A program made the translations under genes and the position numbers. A stretch of DNA of 64,000 bases from Prochilodus magdalenae (lineage: Eukaryota > Chordata > Actinopteri > Characiformes > Prochilodontidae): the NCBI GenBank assembly GCA_024036415.1, contig JAMWET010006936.1, forward strand, positions 1,620,001 to 1,684,000, written 5' to 3'. Each line of letters opens with the position of its first letter. Positions within the stretch are counted from its first letter, which is position 1. Positions 48,011 through 59,513 of the stretch are shown here, in pieces. A model generated the notes under the pieces. It was not told the DNA's origin. It did not search any database and saw only the letters and a list, made by a program, of their open reading frames with translations.

Positions 48011-49584
48011 TGTCTATTACTACATAATGCAAGAGCTACACATTATAAATTATAATATGTCCCAGTAAATGTCCAGTAAATGAGTGTCCCCGTTTTAAAT
48101 TTGTATTTTTCACCAAAATCTGCTCAAACAGATCTTTTCTGTTTATATATATACTGATTATAGCTCACATATCTTCAGAAGAGCAAAACCTTGGAACCCA
48201 CACTACAGGACTATAAAAACTTACCGAACTGATGTTGATAAACACATAATAGCATTTTACCCTGTTTTTGTTTTTTGTCCTTGATCATCAAAGTCCCCAC
48301 ACTACACATCTGTCCTAAATGAAATGCCACACATTTTCAGATTATACATTTGAACAAAAGCCCCAAATAACAGTTACAATTCTTAAAATCTCGTGGGTGT
48401 TCCCCAAGAAATGCTACATCATGGGATTTATCGGAAACTAACGTGAGTTTAGAGCTAAACATCCCAAATAACAGCGAGTGCGTCGCTCTGCTGGTGGTGG
48501 GTGCTTTCCGTACAGTAAAACCAAGCAGGAGAAAAAAATGTTGATGAGAATGTTGAGTTTTTACATACTACAAAGTAGTTTCCATTTAGCTCAGCTCTCA
48601 TCAGTCAGTGCTACAGGCATACATTGCAGTTGAAACACAGTTAAGGCATCCCCAGGTGGAATATATAGGCAGATTGTATTTTAGACACTCCACACCACAG
48701 GACTATCAGGAAAGATCAAATACTAAAATCCCCTGGATACCAGGAGACATTTTGCAAAAAAGGATTATACTACAGTGTGGGCTTGTCATCAGCAAAGTAG
48801 GCTGCCAGATAGCATGCGGATGTGGACCACATCAGGCAAAGTTGTGGTACTGTCGGCCAAAGATGGCCATATAGTCAAAACATGCAGTTGGTCTTAAAAC
48901 AGCAATGCTACCTACTGGCAAACATGAACCAAATGTGGCACATAAATATATAAAAACTCCCACTGGTCCAAAACAAATCTGGTCGACTTCTGGCAGAGAT
49001 ACATCAGAGTTGCCTACTTTTTGTGGCCCTGATTTAGTGTGTATGTGGCCCTTATTTTAAAACTTTAAGGGTTTACCCAAGTGCCATCTGTCTATGTGGC
49101 AAGTGGGCTAGATGAAAATGGAGAAGGTGGGTCAGATTTGGTCCAATTTTGGTATCTGTGTAGCAGTAAGAAATACTGCAACTGACATTTAGTGGTTTTA
49201 ACATAGCGTCGGAACATGACCTATATGACCAAATGCATTAGCTCAAAATCACTGTTAAAACATTTATTGAGATTTTTTGAAATCATGCAGGTTTTGCCTT
49301 TTTGGAAAACGTCTGGCTCCCTCAGCTGAAATAGATATCGTAATGCGTTCTGCTACTCTTGCCACAGTTTGTCTGCCAATGTTCCATGCATTTTCTCTTT
49401 TTCCCCTGAACACAATCAAAAAGTGATGAGGCATCACCCCAGTACTTTGGAAAGAGGTGAGTCAAATGCCTGTTTGCCCTTGTGGTTCTGGTGGCAATGC
49501 TAGTGTAGTTTTAGTGGAAGCGAGTGTAGCTTTCAGTGGAAAACGAAGTACACAAACCATGAGTTAACGTAGAGATCCCTAAGG
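48011..49584. other. Spacer between inverted repeats
   Basis: 48780-49020 has text similar to 9430-9760 ('CCACATCAGGCAAAG', 'CTTCTGGCAGAGATAC'), so it is probably an old repeat. No gene is recognised. Confidence 0.4.
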
Positions 49585-50155
49585 TACAGTATTACTCCAG
49601 TGCCAGTAAAAGTTCCTCCCTTTAGTCCTCCACTGAAGTAAAAGTACTAAAGTATTTACCTTCAAATGTACTGAAGGTACATGGTAAAGTAGCATGGTTT
49701 ATTATGGCTCTAATGCCCTATTATCATTTCTGGAACAAGAATCTTAATCACCTCATTTTAGGGGAAGAGACTCAAGTGTGTCTCTCAGTCCACCAGTCTT
49801 TAATAGAAGGTCATTAATTAGTCTGACACTGATGTCTATTCAAATGATCATAAGCACAAACACATGAAGAAGAACAGTTTCCTATAGCAAGAACCAAGCT
49901 CTTTTCAACAGGTCAAAACAAGCTTAAAACATAGTGACCGCTGTATCCTGATGGTGGGCTCGCTTCACACTGCTTTCATTTTGCCGTGTTATGTTTTTAT
50001 GTAAACATAAGCCAAAAGGAAGGACGGATTTGGCATAATGTAAAGTTAAAGTAAAAAAAACCTGAACCGCAAATACTTTAGTACACATTCATGAAAAACG
50101 TCATAAGTACAGTAACAAACTACATTTACTTCATTACTGTTCACCACCGGTAGAT
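49585..50155 (-). repeat. Interspersed repeat, right member of inverted pair
   Basis: Reverse-complement counterpart of 47541-48010. It extends further, to 'TACTGTTCACCACCGG', which is probably the opposite end of the repeat. Confidence 0.75.
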
Positions 50156-50199
50156 TTAAGTGGAACACTGAAGGTTAGAAACTTTAGTTTGTACATGTA

Positions 50200-50732
50200 C
50201 AGGGGTTGGACAATGAAACTGAAACACCTGTCATTTTAGTGTGGGAGGTCTCATGGCTAAATTGGACCAGCCTGGTGGCCAATCTTCATTAATTGCACAT
50301 TGCACCAGTAAGAGCAGAGTGTGAAGGTTCAGTTAGCAGGTAAGAGCACAGTTCTGCTCAAAATACTGCAATGCACACAGCATTATGGGTGACATACCAG
50401 AGTTCAAAAGAGGACAGATTGTTGGTGCACGTCTTGCTGGCGCATCTGTGACCAAGACAGCAAGTCTTTGTGATGTATCAAGAGCCACGGTATCCAGGGT
50501 AATGTCAGCATACCACCAAGAAGGACGAACCTCCACCAGCATCACGTAGTGACCCGGCCACTATCCTGCAAGAAGAATGGCTTAAAATCCCTCTGACCAC
50601 TGTGCAGGACGCAGTATATGTCATTCCCAAGACGAACTGACGCTGTATTGGCCGCAAAAGGAGGCCCTACACCATACTAATAAATGATTGTGGTCTAAAA
50701 CCAGGTGTTTTAGTTTCATTGTCCAATCCCTG
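50200..50732 (+). mobile_element. Internally deleted Tc1-like element (family D)
   Basis: Ends 'CAGGGGTTGGACAATGAAAC' and inverse '...GTTTCATTGTCCAATCCCTG' (mirror text with one or two mismatches) are flanked by TA dinucleotides (50198-50199, 50733-50734). Length 533 bp. It retains the N-terminal DNA-binding helix-turn-helix region (GDIPEFKRGQIVGARLAGAS, then RATVSRVM) and jumps to the extreme C-terminus (EEWLKIPLTTVQDAV). The entire DDE catalytic core is missing, so any mobility would depend on a transposase supplied in trans. Confidence 0.88.
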
Positions 50733-51334
50733 TACAATTGTGTTTAAACTAAATTAAAATTGCGTACTATATAAAAAACACAGAACCATAAAACTGTAAA
50801 GATTCCACAAAATCAACATATCTCCTGGGTATTATAATGTTCTAGCTTAAAGGTCTTGCAAAGGTTAAATGACATATATAAGTTCACTTGAATATTTAGG
50901 TCACTGGAAGAGAGAGCAACAATTTTATTCCACATGACAAATGACAACACATTAGCGGAGAGATTTGGTCTGTGTTCAATAATAAATAAAAGCACTGTGC
51001 TTGCTTTAGACATTATATTAGAATAGTAGTGGAAGTATAGCCTATTTCTGGCCTTACAGATCTTAACAGTCATGGTGCTTCTTTGTGATGAGGCTTCTGA
51101 CGACTTTTACAAGTGCTACCCACTTGCTGTTAACCTCAATTAAGTGTCTAGACAATCAAATGTGGTAGGACTGTCTTCATAAAGAATCCTCTAGCTGCCT
51201 GTTTCATATAACCCTGTGTAAAGGAATCGGGAAACTGAAATTAAAACCTGAACGCCCATTTTTTTTACCAGCCTTATGAATCCAGTGTGAATGGATGTTG
51301 TAACAACACTGATGTACATGGTGAAAACACTGAC
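50733..51334. other. Intergenic, no gene recognised
   Basis: Nothing identifiable. Confidence 0.45.
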
Positions 51335-51553
51335 TACATGCCTGTTTCCAAAAAGCTGGGATGTATATTTAATTTAACTCTATATTTAACTCTATATTTA
51401 TTTAAACATGGTACAAAGACAAAATATAAAAAAAAAATGAAACTAAGAAAGTTTATTGTTTGTTTTGTGGTGATGCATTTTTTATTACCATTTACAACAG
51501 AAGAAAGGAAAAGGTATGGGAAAAAATGATAGGGCAAGATGGTAGCATATCGT

Positions 51554-51747
51554 CGCTGTCCAAAGAAAAACATGTACCTCCAATTTTGTCCATTTTGACT
51601 TTTATACAACATTTAAACACACCAGCTGCTGTTTATACTGTGTGAGAATTGCATGATGAATGGACCAATAGAAATGGCCCAAAAGTGTTTGGAAAGATGT
51701 CTGGTTCCATTGACTTACATTAAAATTGAATAAGGTTTTTGGATAAA
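51554..51747. mobile_element. MITE family H copy within family E
   Basis: Shares 'GGTTCCATTGACTTACATTA', 'ATGATGAATGGACCAATAGA' and 'CAGCTGCTGTTTATACTGTG' with the copies at 33.6 kb and (inverted) 19.4 kb. Confidence 0.7.
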
Positions 51748-52204
51748 AGAAAGATGATACAGAAAAAACAGCCAGAATTACAGTAGATATTGCATAGTTC
51801 AAGTAAAAACAATAAATTATGAATACAACCATATAGATTCTCCCAATTACTAACAGTTATTTGCTTGGCTTTATTAGCCTTCAGTGCAAGGTATTCTAAT
51901 AGAGCTGTATTCTAAAAACTAGATATCCAGAACATAGCTGAAAATTGTGTGGAGAAGGTTTTTGAGAAATATATGCCATTTTACATTTGATCCTAATAAC
52001 ACATTTTGAAAAGAACATGGCAGAAAAAAATTATTTGTAAAGTTGTGTGCTGCTAAAACACCTGCTGGAATATCACACTACTAATTTGGTTTAGTGAAAA
52101 TAGGTTAGTAACATGAGTGGGTATAAAGAGAGCATCTCAGAGAGGCTTTTAAGAGTAAAGATGAGGGGAGGGGTTTACCACAATAGTCTTTCACAGGGCA
52201 AATA

Positions 52205-53065
52205 GTGGCACAATTTAAGAAAAACGTTTCTCAACGTAAAATAGGAACGAACACCATCACCTGGGGTACATTATACAATTCAGGTTCAGAGAATTCAGAG
52301 AAATCTTTGTATGCAGGAAACAAAGCCAAAAACCAATACCAGATTGGCGTGATCTCTGGACCCTCAGGAGGCGCTGTGTTAAAAACAGACCTGATTTTTA
52401 GGGTAAATCACTGCATGGGGTCAGGGACACTCCAGAAAACCGCCGTCTGTGAACAGTCAGTTCATCACTGCATCCACAAATACAAGTGACAAAAAAACTT
52501 TACCGTGCAAAGAAGAACCAAAATATATACAGATCCAGAAGCCCTGCTGCCTTCTCTGGGCCTGAGCACATTTAAGATGGACTGAGGCAAACTGGAAAGA
52601 TGTCTCACGGTCCGACAAATCAAAAACTGAAATTCTTTGTGGAAATCATGGACGCTGCATCCTTTGGCCTAACGAAGACAGGAACCTACCGACTTGCTAT
52701 TAGTAGACAGCTTAACAGGCAGCATCCAAGATTATAGTGGGGTTTGTTAGTGCACAGGGCATGGGTGACTTGCTCCTCCGCGAAAGCACATTAATGCTAA
52801 AGGATATATATACAGGTTTTGGAGCAACGTTTTGGACAATGTCTTTGTGTTACAGATGTGTACTACAACAACATGATCCATAGTACAACTCCTGCTGTTT
52901 CCCTTTCAGAATGCTTGGGGCATTATGAAATGAAAAATTTGATAAATAAGACCCTGAACTGTTGAGCAGCTGATGTGAGCTATATCATACAAGATGGGAA
53001 ATATTGCACTTTCAACACTACAGCAAGTGGTCTTCTCAGTCCCCAAATGCTAACACAGTCCTGTT
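52205..53065 (+). pseudogene. Family E transposase remnant
   Basis: The open frame 52205-52489 reads MAQFKKNVSQRKIGTNTITW...NSGSENSEKS...SGPSGGAVLKTD. It corresponds to the DNA-binding half of the transposase of this element as I know it. Downstream sequence is in other frames with stops. There is no intact catalytic triad. Confidence 0.65.
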
Positions 53066-53069
53066 AACA

Positions 53070-53290
53070 CTGGTTATAGTGGCTGGTATGATGCGCAACA
53101 GATAACACCACTTGTTATTGAGCTACCACACCATGTGTGTGACTGTGGTTCAATTCCTGGTCTGGGTGACTATGCTGTGCTACACCAATAAGAGTCCTTG
53201 GGCAATACTACCAACACTACATTGGCCTGATTGTAATATGATTAACCATGTAAGTCTGGATAAAAGCGTCAGGCTAATGCCAACAGTAAC
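53070..53290 (+). mobile_element. tRNA-derived SINE (family 1) inserted in family E
   Basis: The head is decayed, but the B box 'GTGGTTCAATTCCTGG', the body 'GTGACTATGCTGTGCTACAC' and the tail 'GTCTGGATAAAAGCGTCAGG' are clear. It is related to 6530-6765. The transposon sequence resumes immediately after it ('AACAGAAGAGGTGATGAACA'). Confidence 0.82.
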
Positions 53291-53490
53291 AGAAGAGGTG
53301 ATGAACACTGGTAAACTTGAACCTGTCCCAATTTAAAATGGACACATGGTTTATAAACAACAGTACAATGTCTTGTTTTCCACCTTTGATATGTTGCTTT
53401 TGGAGTATCTCAATTAAATTATACGGTTTGAATGTTTTGCACATCACTGCATTCTGTTTTTTTTTTTTTTGCACATTGACCCAACAATAC

Positions 53491-53930
53491 AGTCTAATTA
53501 AAGTTGACTGTAAAACTGAACTGCATGAAAGATTCACGCGTACAGCATACAGATATCCAAACTGAACTCTGTCTTTCCCTCTCTGCTGTTTTGTATTTCC
53601 TGCAATGGAATCTGATTAGCATGCTGCTTTTCTTCCCACTATATAAGAAGCTAGCATGTTAGCATATTGCTTCCACCCTATTTCATTATACTTAAGTGCT
53701 CTTGTACACAGTCTGATCTCTGATTGTGCAACCCATCCTCAGTCACACCATAATTTATTCCTCATCTAATAATTCTACAAGACCAAAAAAATGCATGAAT
53801 GGTCGGGATGTTGTGACGTTCATTCCAGACCGGTCTGCTGACGAGATTTTAATAACGCAGAGGCCAGAGCTGGGAAGAAACACCACAGCAACAAAGGCCA
53901 CATTCTCTAGGCAGACGGGAAGTAGCAGCC
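53491..53930. other. Intergenic, no gene recognised
   Basis: Nothing identifiable. Confidence 0.45.
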
Positions 53931-53934
53931 CCAG

Positions 53935-54118
53935 CGCCATCGGCCCGAACCCCTCCTTCGCTCTCCCTCCTTCACTCCTCCCTCCCCCTCTCTCTTTCCT
54001 AACCGCCCGTCTGTTTGTGTTCTCTCCTCACAAGGCTGGGAACAGGGGCTCCACGAGGAGCGAGAGAGAGGGGGAGAGAGGGAAGGAACGGGGGATGGGA
54101 GAGGGGAGGAGGGGAAGT
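53935..54118. repeat. Pyrimidine block, short core, purine block
   Basis: C/T-rich 53946-54000 and G/A-rich 54050-54118 flank a mixed core of about 45 bp (CGCCCGTCTGTTTGTGTTC region). It is the same architecture as at 26.3 kb. Frames of 130 and 88 codons across it are compositional artefacts. Confidence 0.7.
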
Positions 54119-54754
54119 TAAAGGAACAAAGGAGGAATTTAAATAGTACCCCCTCTTCCCCCACACCCCCCACAAACCCAACTGCTCATAAGCCCCCCCT
54201 TTTTTCATGTGTCTGACAGGGCGGTGCAGTGTGGGGGTTGCTCCCCAGACTAACCCTCACAGTGACGCTCTTTAGATAAGAGTCTACATTCACTATGCGT
54301 GTGTGTCTTGGGGTGGGGAAGCTGATGTTTGGGGTTGAAGTGAGAGCTAGAAGGTATGAAGAATGGGGAGTGTTTACAGTATCACATTGGCAAAAGGAGA
54401 TCCCCCACTTGCTCTCCCGCCCAGAACAAACGCCCTATACTGCTTCCCGGACCAGGCCCTGAGTTACAGCTGAATGAGTTGCTATTGTTATATACTGGTT
54501 CTCCTACTCGTGTAGAGCAGTGGTTCTCAACCTCAGTGCTAGAGCTAAGGAGCCAGCTAACTCCTGAGGTAGAACACTGAAAATACTATGGAGCATGTGG
54601 GGGGCATATTTACCTACGTTCTATAGCAGTCCAGGCCCTAAAAGACAATAGACTGTAATGCCATGTAGCTTGTTTTTTTAAAGACAATGGTCGCCCTACA
54701 TTCTGTCCTTTAGAGATCAGTATTATACAAGGCTGGAATCTTTATATATATGGA
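54119..54754. other. Intergenic, no gene recognised
   Basis: Nothing identifiable apart from a repeat-like patch near 54515-54540 (GAGCAGTGGTTCTCAACCTC). Confidence 0.4.
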
Positions 54755-55195
54755 TGTGTCACAACAAACCGTTCATCTTGGTGCTGACCATGGTGCTTCC
54801 ACACACGGATTCGTTGGTCGTCTCCACCAAGACAAAAGCTGAAGACGAGCCGCTGCCATTCTGAGTCACCCCATGACAGTCTGGCACAACACAATTGCAG
54901 TCTTTGGCAACACTGACATGGTGTTAAGGAAAGTCGTCAGAACGGCCCTGTGTCATGCAGCCATCAGTCAATGGTGCTGACAAAACAGGCTCGCTCACTG
55001 AGGGCGTCGCTGCTCGCTGAATGTCCACAATCATGGTACAGGTACAGCGATAACGCCCACCTTTGTCACATGGGCGAGCAAACTCAAATCATTTGCATGT
55101 CTCACAATGCCAGACGTACCCACCAAGTTTTAGTCTTGTGGGTTAATTCCTTCTGGATGCAACTCTTTGTGCAACTCTTCTTTTGATAACGAGTG
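54755..55195 (-). pseudogene. Tc1-like fossil (family A)
   Basis: Has 'CATCTTGGTGCTGACCATGG', 'TTCGTTGGTCGTCTCCACCA', 'TGTGTCATGCAGCCATCAGT' and the end 'GTGCAACTCTTCTTTTGAT', in the same order as 42440-43078. No intact frame. Confidence 0.75.
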
Positions 55196-57060
55196 TAATT
55201 ACAGAAGACACCAAGTGGCTCATAATCTTATAACTGATCCCTCATCACTTTCCTTTAAAGGGAAATGGGTCTGGGCTCTTATGGATTAACCTAGACACCG
55301 AACAATAAAAGGTGCTCCCAGTATAAATTCTGATTATCTTTGCATAATGTTAGGAACCCTCAGTGTTCCCCTCAGTTGATGACGGGGCAAAGTGCCACCA
55401 TGAGCCTTTGTAACGTTTCCGACTTTGAATTTAAAGGCGCTAGAACTTGTGGAAATATTTTACTAAAAAGTTTCAGTAACTGTGTAAAGTGGAAACAACT
55501 AAATTTGCTAGGCCAATCTGCAAGTGCTAATTAATCAAACAGCTTTAATATCAGCTGTCAGAGCTCAGTTACCGGAAATATTGTAGAAATGTAGAAATCT
55601 GTCATGTAGCAAAAGGCAAATACCGTTTTCATTGGATATGGATAATAATGTTATTTCAAATAGGCAACATGCTATTGCAACACTGATTTTAAGATGAAGG
55701 TGGCTAGATGTCTGCAGCACAATCGATGATCTACCATTATAAAAAACCTACATTTGTCCCAACTGGCACTGGGACACCCAAATCTAGTACAATACATTGA
55801 CTCAAATCTGGGCAACTAAAGGCTCAAATAGTTATGAGTGGATTTGGTATGATGGCAAGCTATATTTGGCCCGTCCACTCATTGGCTATTGTTCAGCGAC
55901 CCAACACTTACTACGCCTTCAAAACAGCCGACAGAACAATCTCAGAGCAGCTGTCAGGAAAGCAGTCACCTCCTCCTCCTCCCAGGAGCTATGTACCACC
56001 AGCCTCCGCTTCCCCCAATCGCGCAGCAACCTGCAGGAAGTGCGTCTTAGGCGAGGAAGCGCTTCCAGGAAACGGACCAAGTGGACAAAATAAGGCAGTG
56101 GTGGAGGATGTGAGCGAGACATTCTAAAGAGCCAGCATCCAACGCCTCCGCCCTTGCAAGACTTCCTCGGCTCAGACCAGATGTGAAAAAATGACACACA
56201 GTCAGCCAGTTTTATTCATATATGTGAGTAGGTTCAATGAAGGACCACGAAATGTATCCCAGTTCTGTTTTTAAAACTTGATATGTTCTGAGAGGGTAAA
56301 TAAGACTAACCAAATCAAGCCAACATTTTAACAGTGCAGTTGCACCAACTTTCCTGTGGCGGAGGTCGAAAAAGGAAAGTCATGTGACTGGTGTAGTAAT
56401 GGCCCTCATCCACCAGGTGGCACTGTTAGTAAGGGCACTTGTCGGTGTTTTTGACCCAGACCAAGCATGAGGAGCTTGCCCAGAAAGTGCTGGAGAGGGA
56501 GTGAGTAAGAGAGTGAGAGAGAGAGGGAAAGAGTGTGGCCCATCAAAAGTACATGGGCTGAGTTCAGTGACTGGAAAAGCAGGTCGGAGATAGGGGAGGA
56601 ACGGAGGTGAGTCAGCCTCATCTACCTCATCTCTGTTCAGGCTTTTATCACCAAGTGGATCACAACATGCTCTCTGGCTCTTTTCAGAGTTCAGGAACTG
56701 AGTGGCTCGGCCTTCTTGTCAACCAAACACCACAAACCACTACTGACTCAAGAGTTGGGTTATCACCAGGAGAGAGGGGACACCAAGGAAAGTGTATGAA
56801 CTAAGTAAACAACAAAGACGTCAGTAGCCAGAGGCATTGTGCAATTTCTTTTCTTTTGTTAGCACAAGCCAAAACCTGGCAACATGGGTACAGCTGCAGC
56901 AATCCCCTTGTTTCAACCCAATATGGTGTAGACATCCCTCCCAAGGACGGGCAGCTCAAGGTGCCCTTGATTAACAAGGAGACAACAGAGAGTCGAGAAG
57001 CCCCTCGTCTAACTCCATTGTTAACAGAGTTAGCTGTAATGAAATGATGACAGTTTGGCC
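55196..57060. other. Intergenic, no gene recognised
   Basis: 55900-56130 is GC-richer and supports overlapping frames of about 97 codons on both strands, but I see no domain, splice-site or start-context support. Confidence 0.4.
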
Positions 57061-57400
57061 TGTGTGCAGGCTCCTCGGTTCCACCAACGTGGAGCGCGTG
57101 TTTACTAGCGAGAGCATGACGCGAGTGGTTATATAAGCCGGCCTCACTGCCTTTGTTGAAGGAAATTGTAGGGCAATCTCCGGGACTTGCTTGCCATATG
57201 CTAACTAGGCTAAACCAAGCTGAGCTCCAGTATCAGCTGACTCTTTAGGGTGGGACACAATAGCCCGCCTGGGTGAATGACTCTCCTGGGTGTGGCTGGA
57301 GGCATGGAGTTGGTATATATGAGTGTATAAGCAAACGTTTGCGGCGCCGTTCACAGTGGAGACTTCTCGTTAGAGTTAGTTCATGTGACTTTTATTTTCT
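57061..57400 (+). promoter_or_regulatory. CpG-richer patch with TATA-like motif (candidate)
   Basis: Around 57088-57160 there are several CpGs and 'GTGGTTATATAAGCCGGCCT', a TATAAG box in a GC-rich setting; a second patch 'TTTGCGGCGCCGTTCAC' lies near 57340. It immediately precedes a pyrimidine block. Promoter activity is speculation without transcripts. Confidence 0.2.
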
Positions 57401-57409
57401 TTCCCTCTA

Positions 57410-58050
57410 AAGTCAAATTCTCTCCCCCCTCCTTCTCTCTTTCTCTCCACTCCTCCCGCCTTCCTGCTGGTGAGTGTGGCTGCAACATTTCCTTCTCCGC
57501 CTCACCTCCGCTCTTGCTCTCGCTCCCTCCCTCTCCCTGTTTGGAGATTAAATGGGCATCCTGCCAGTTTTTCATATTTCCTGGCAGCAAAGGGGCCAGC
57601 CAACTTCCTGGAGGGGAGGGGCTTACTGAAAGGTTACATTTGCACAATGTGCCTATGGAAAAACACAGAGTAGAGGAGTGAGGGAGAGAGAAGGGAGGAG
57701 GGACGGGGGAACAGATAGGGTGAGAGAAAGGGAGGGGGATGTTTGAGGCTTGAGAGAGAGAGAGAGAGAGAGAGAGGCAGAAGCAGCTCAGGCTAAACCA
57801 AACGACTCCACCATTCTGCTGTGCTCGGGTAATGGAAAAAGCCCTCCAGGGGAATATTCAGCATGCAAGAGTATCGAGTTGCTCTCCATCATTACAATGC
57901 TGCCTAGCCCCCCTCCTTCTCTCTTTCCCTCTACCTCCTTTCCTCCTCTCTCGCTCACTCTCTCTCCCTTCCCCGCAATGGCCTCCTCCTCCTCCTCCTC
58001 CCCCATGCTCAGTTTTTCCCCTCCGCTTCTCCACTCTGTGCCTCTGTGAG
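57410..58050. repeat. Alternating pyrimidine / purine / pyrimidine blocks
   Basis: C/T-rich 57415-57545, G/A-rich 57668-57780 including (GA)n at 57751-57775, then C/T-rich 57905-58045 with (CTC)n near 57983-58003. Confidence 0.75.
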
Positions 58051-59513
58051 AAATGAAAAGGTTTTCTGGGAGGCTAGCTACGGGCCACAGGAGGGTGTTT
58101 GAATCGGGCCTGTTTGAAATGGGCACATAGGTGTGTGGTTGTGGGTGTGTCTGTGTGTTTGTTTTTGCTTGTTTTTGGACATTTTCAGAACAACAGTGTC
58201 CCAACTTTGTAGGAAAGCCAAAGGACCAAACGACAATGACCAACCAAAGTTAGAAAACAGCCATATTTTAGCACTGAAAGGTCAAACTCATTTCTCTTTA
58301 GTTACTGAGGTCAGTGTGCGAAATAGCCCACTGGTATTCAGGGTCCCAAGGTGGCTAACTCCTGCAAGATTGGCTGCAGCTATGCCAAACTAAGTGGCAG
58401 CAAAACGTTTGGTTTAATAATTCTTCTTCTGGAAATGCTTTTTTCTAGTGTTGTTCTTCCACATAGTAACTGAGATCTTACAGATCTCCTCTTTGGTTTG
58501 AGAAGTGAGTAACAATTCACTATTTTATCCAACTTTTGGGGAAATTAGGCCAGTTTTCAATTTTCTAAACATGCTACGGCATAATGTTTTTTCTGGGCTA
58601 TTCCAGGCATAGTTTCAATTGCTAGGCTATGAAAGACCAACCGAGTAAATCAGATTGCTATAGCGTCAACCTGAGGCAGAGCTCTATAAGTGGTGGGGCT
58701 CTAGTTCGAAAGGAATACCTAAGATTGAAGTGTGCAGATTGTGGGTGAAGCAGGCTAAACAATTACTTACCTCTGAATCTACTTCTTCTGTTTTTCCTAA
58801 TGGACAACATAACATTATCATTTTCAGGGACCCTGTACCCTTTAAGGATTTAGATTTTGCACAGTGACATACTTTTGTAACACAATCTTTACTGCCGATC
58901 TGCCAGCACGTTTGGCACACCCCTACACAATACATGGATAGTAAAAAAAAAACAAGCAGTCTAACATATGAAGGAAGATCTACCTGTTCTACCTGACTTT
59001 CAGAATCAGACTCTGACTCAAACCGACACCACTGTAAGAATAGCTATGACAGTGTGGCAGCAGAACTGAAGCTCTAGCGGTTGCCCGGTCAGAACAAAGT
59101 GGGCAAGCTGACCAATGAGAGCATACTGGGCTCATGAGGAGGTGGGGCTTAGAGACACAAGCACTTGCAGAGTGCTTTGAGAAAAAGAATGTAGATCTAT
59201 ACTAAGAGACCCCAACAATAAAATTATGGACACTGAAAATGAGCATTAGTGGTATGCTCCTAACTTCTAACTCCTCACTGTAATAGCACAATGGAAATAA
59301 ATACAAATATAGAACAACCAGAGTGATTCAGATGTTGGTTTGAAGAATACAGTTAGAAAAACAGTGGTTTGGATTTTGTCTGTGAACTCCATGCATGGTA
59401 TCTGTAAATACTGGGCTTCCTCGAGAAGAGCTTTGGAAATGGTTTTCTCACACATCCAGTCACAATGTTTGCATACATCCAATCACAATGTATTGCTTAT
59501 TGGTTTTAATGTA
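58051..59513. other. Intergenic, no gene recognised
   Basis: 58130-58270 resembles 23255-23345 ('GTGTGTTTGTTTTTG', 'ACATTTTCAGAACAA', 'ACTTTGTAGGAAA') and is probably repeat-derived. Nothing else is identified. Confidence 0.4.

Larger units (their letters stand above)
51335..53490 (+). mobile_element. Tc1/mariner-type element (family E), nested and broken
   Basis: The left end has 'CTGTTTCCAAAAAGCTGGGA' and the right end 'TTGCACATCACTGCATTCTG' with poly-T, matching the two long terminal regions of a common fish element. 52200-52500 encodes the N-terminal domain in fragments; 52510-53065 encodes the DDE region (for example TEANWKDVS, SDKSKTEILCGNHGRCILWP). The element is interrupted by a MITE at 51554-51747 and a SINE at 53070-53290. 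It is inactive. Confidence 0.75.

Noticed and set aside
53726..54121. 131-codon frame, Ser/Pro and Arg/Glu-rich
   Set aside because: Crosses a pyrimidine/purine block, and the opposite strand is equally open; no domain.
55834..56127. 97-codon frame in a GC-richer patch
   Set aside because: Overlapping frames on both strands are equally open and no motif is recognisable.
57788..58243. 151-codon minus-strand frame, Glu/Gly-rich
   Set aside because: Arises from complementary low-complexity tracts.
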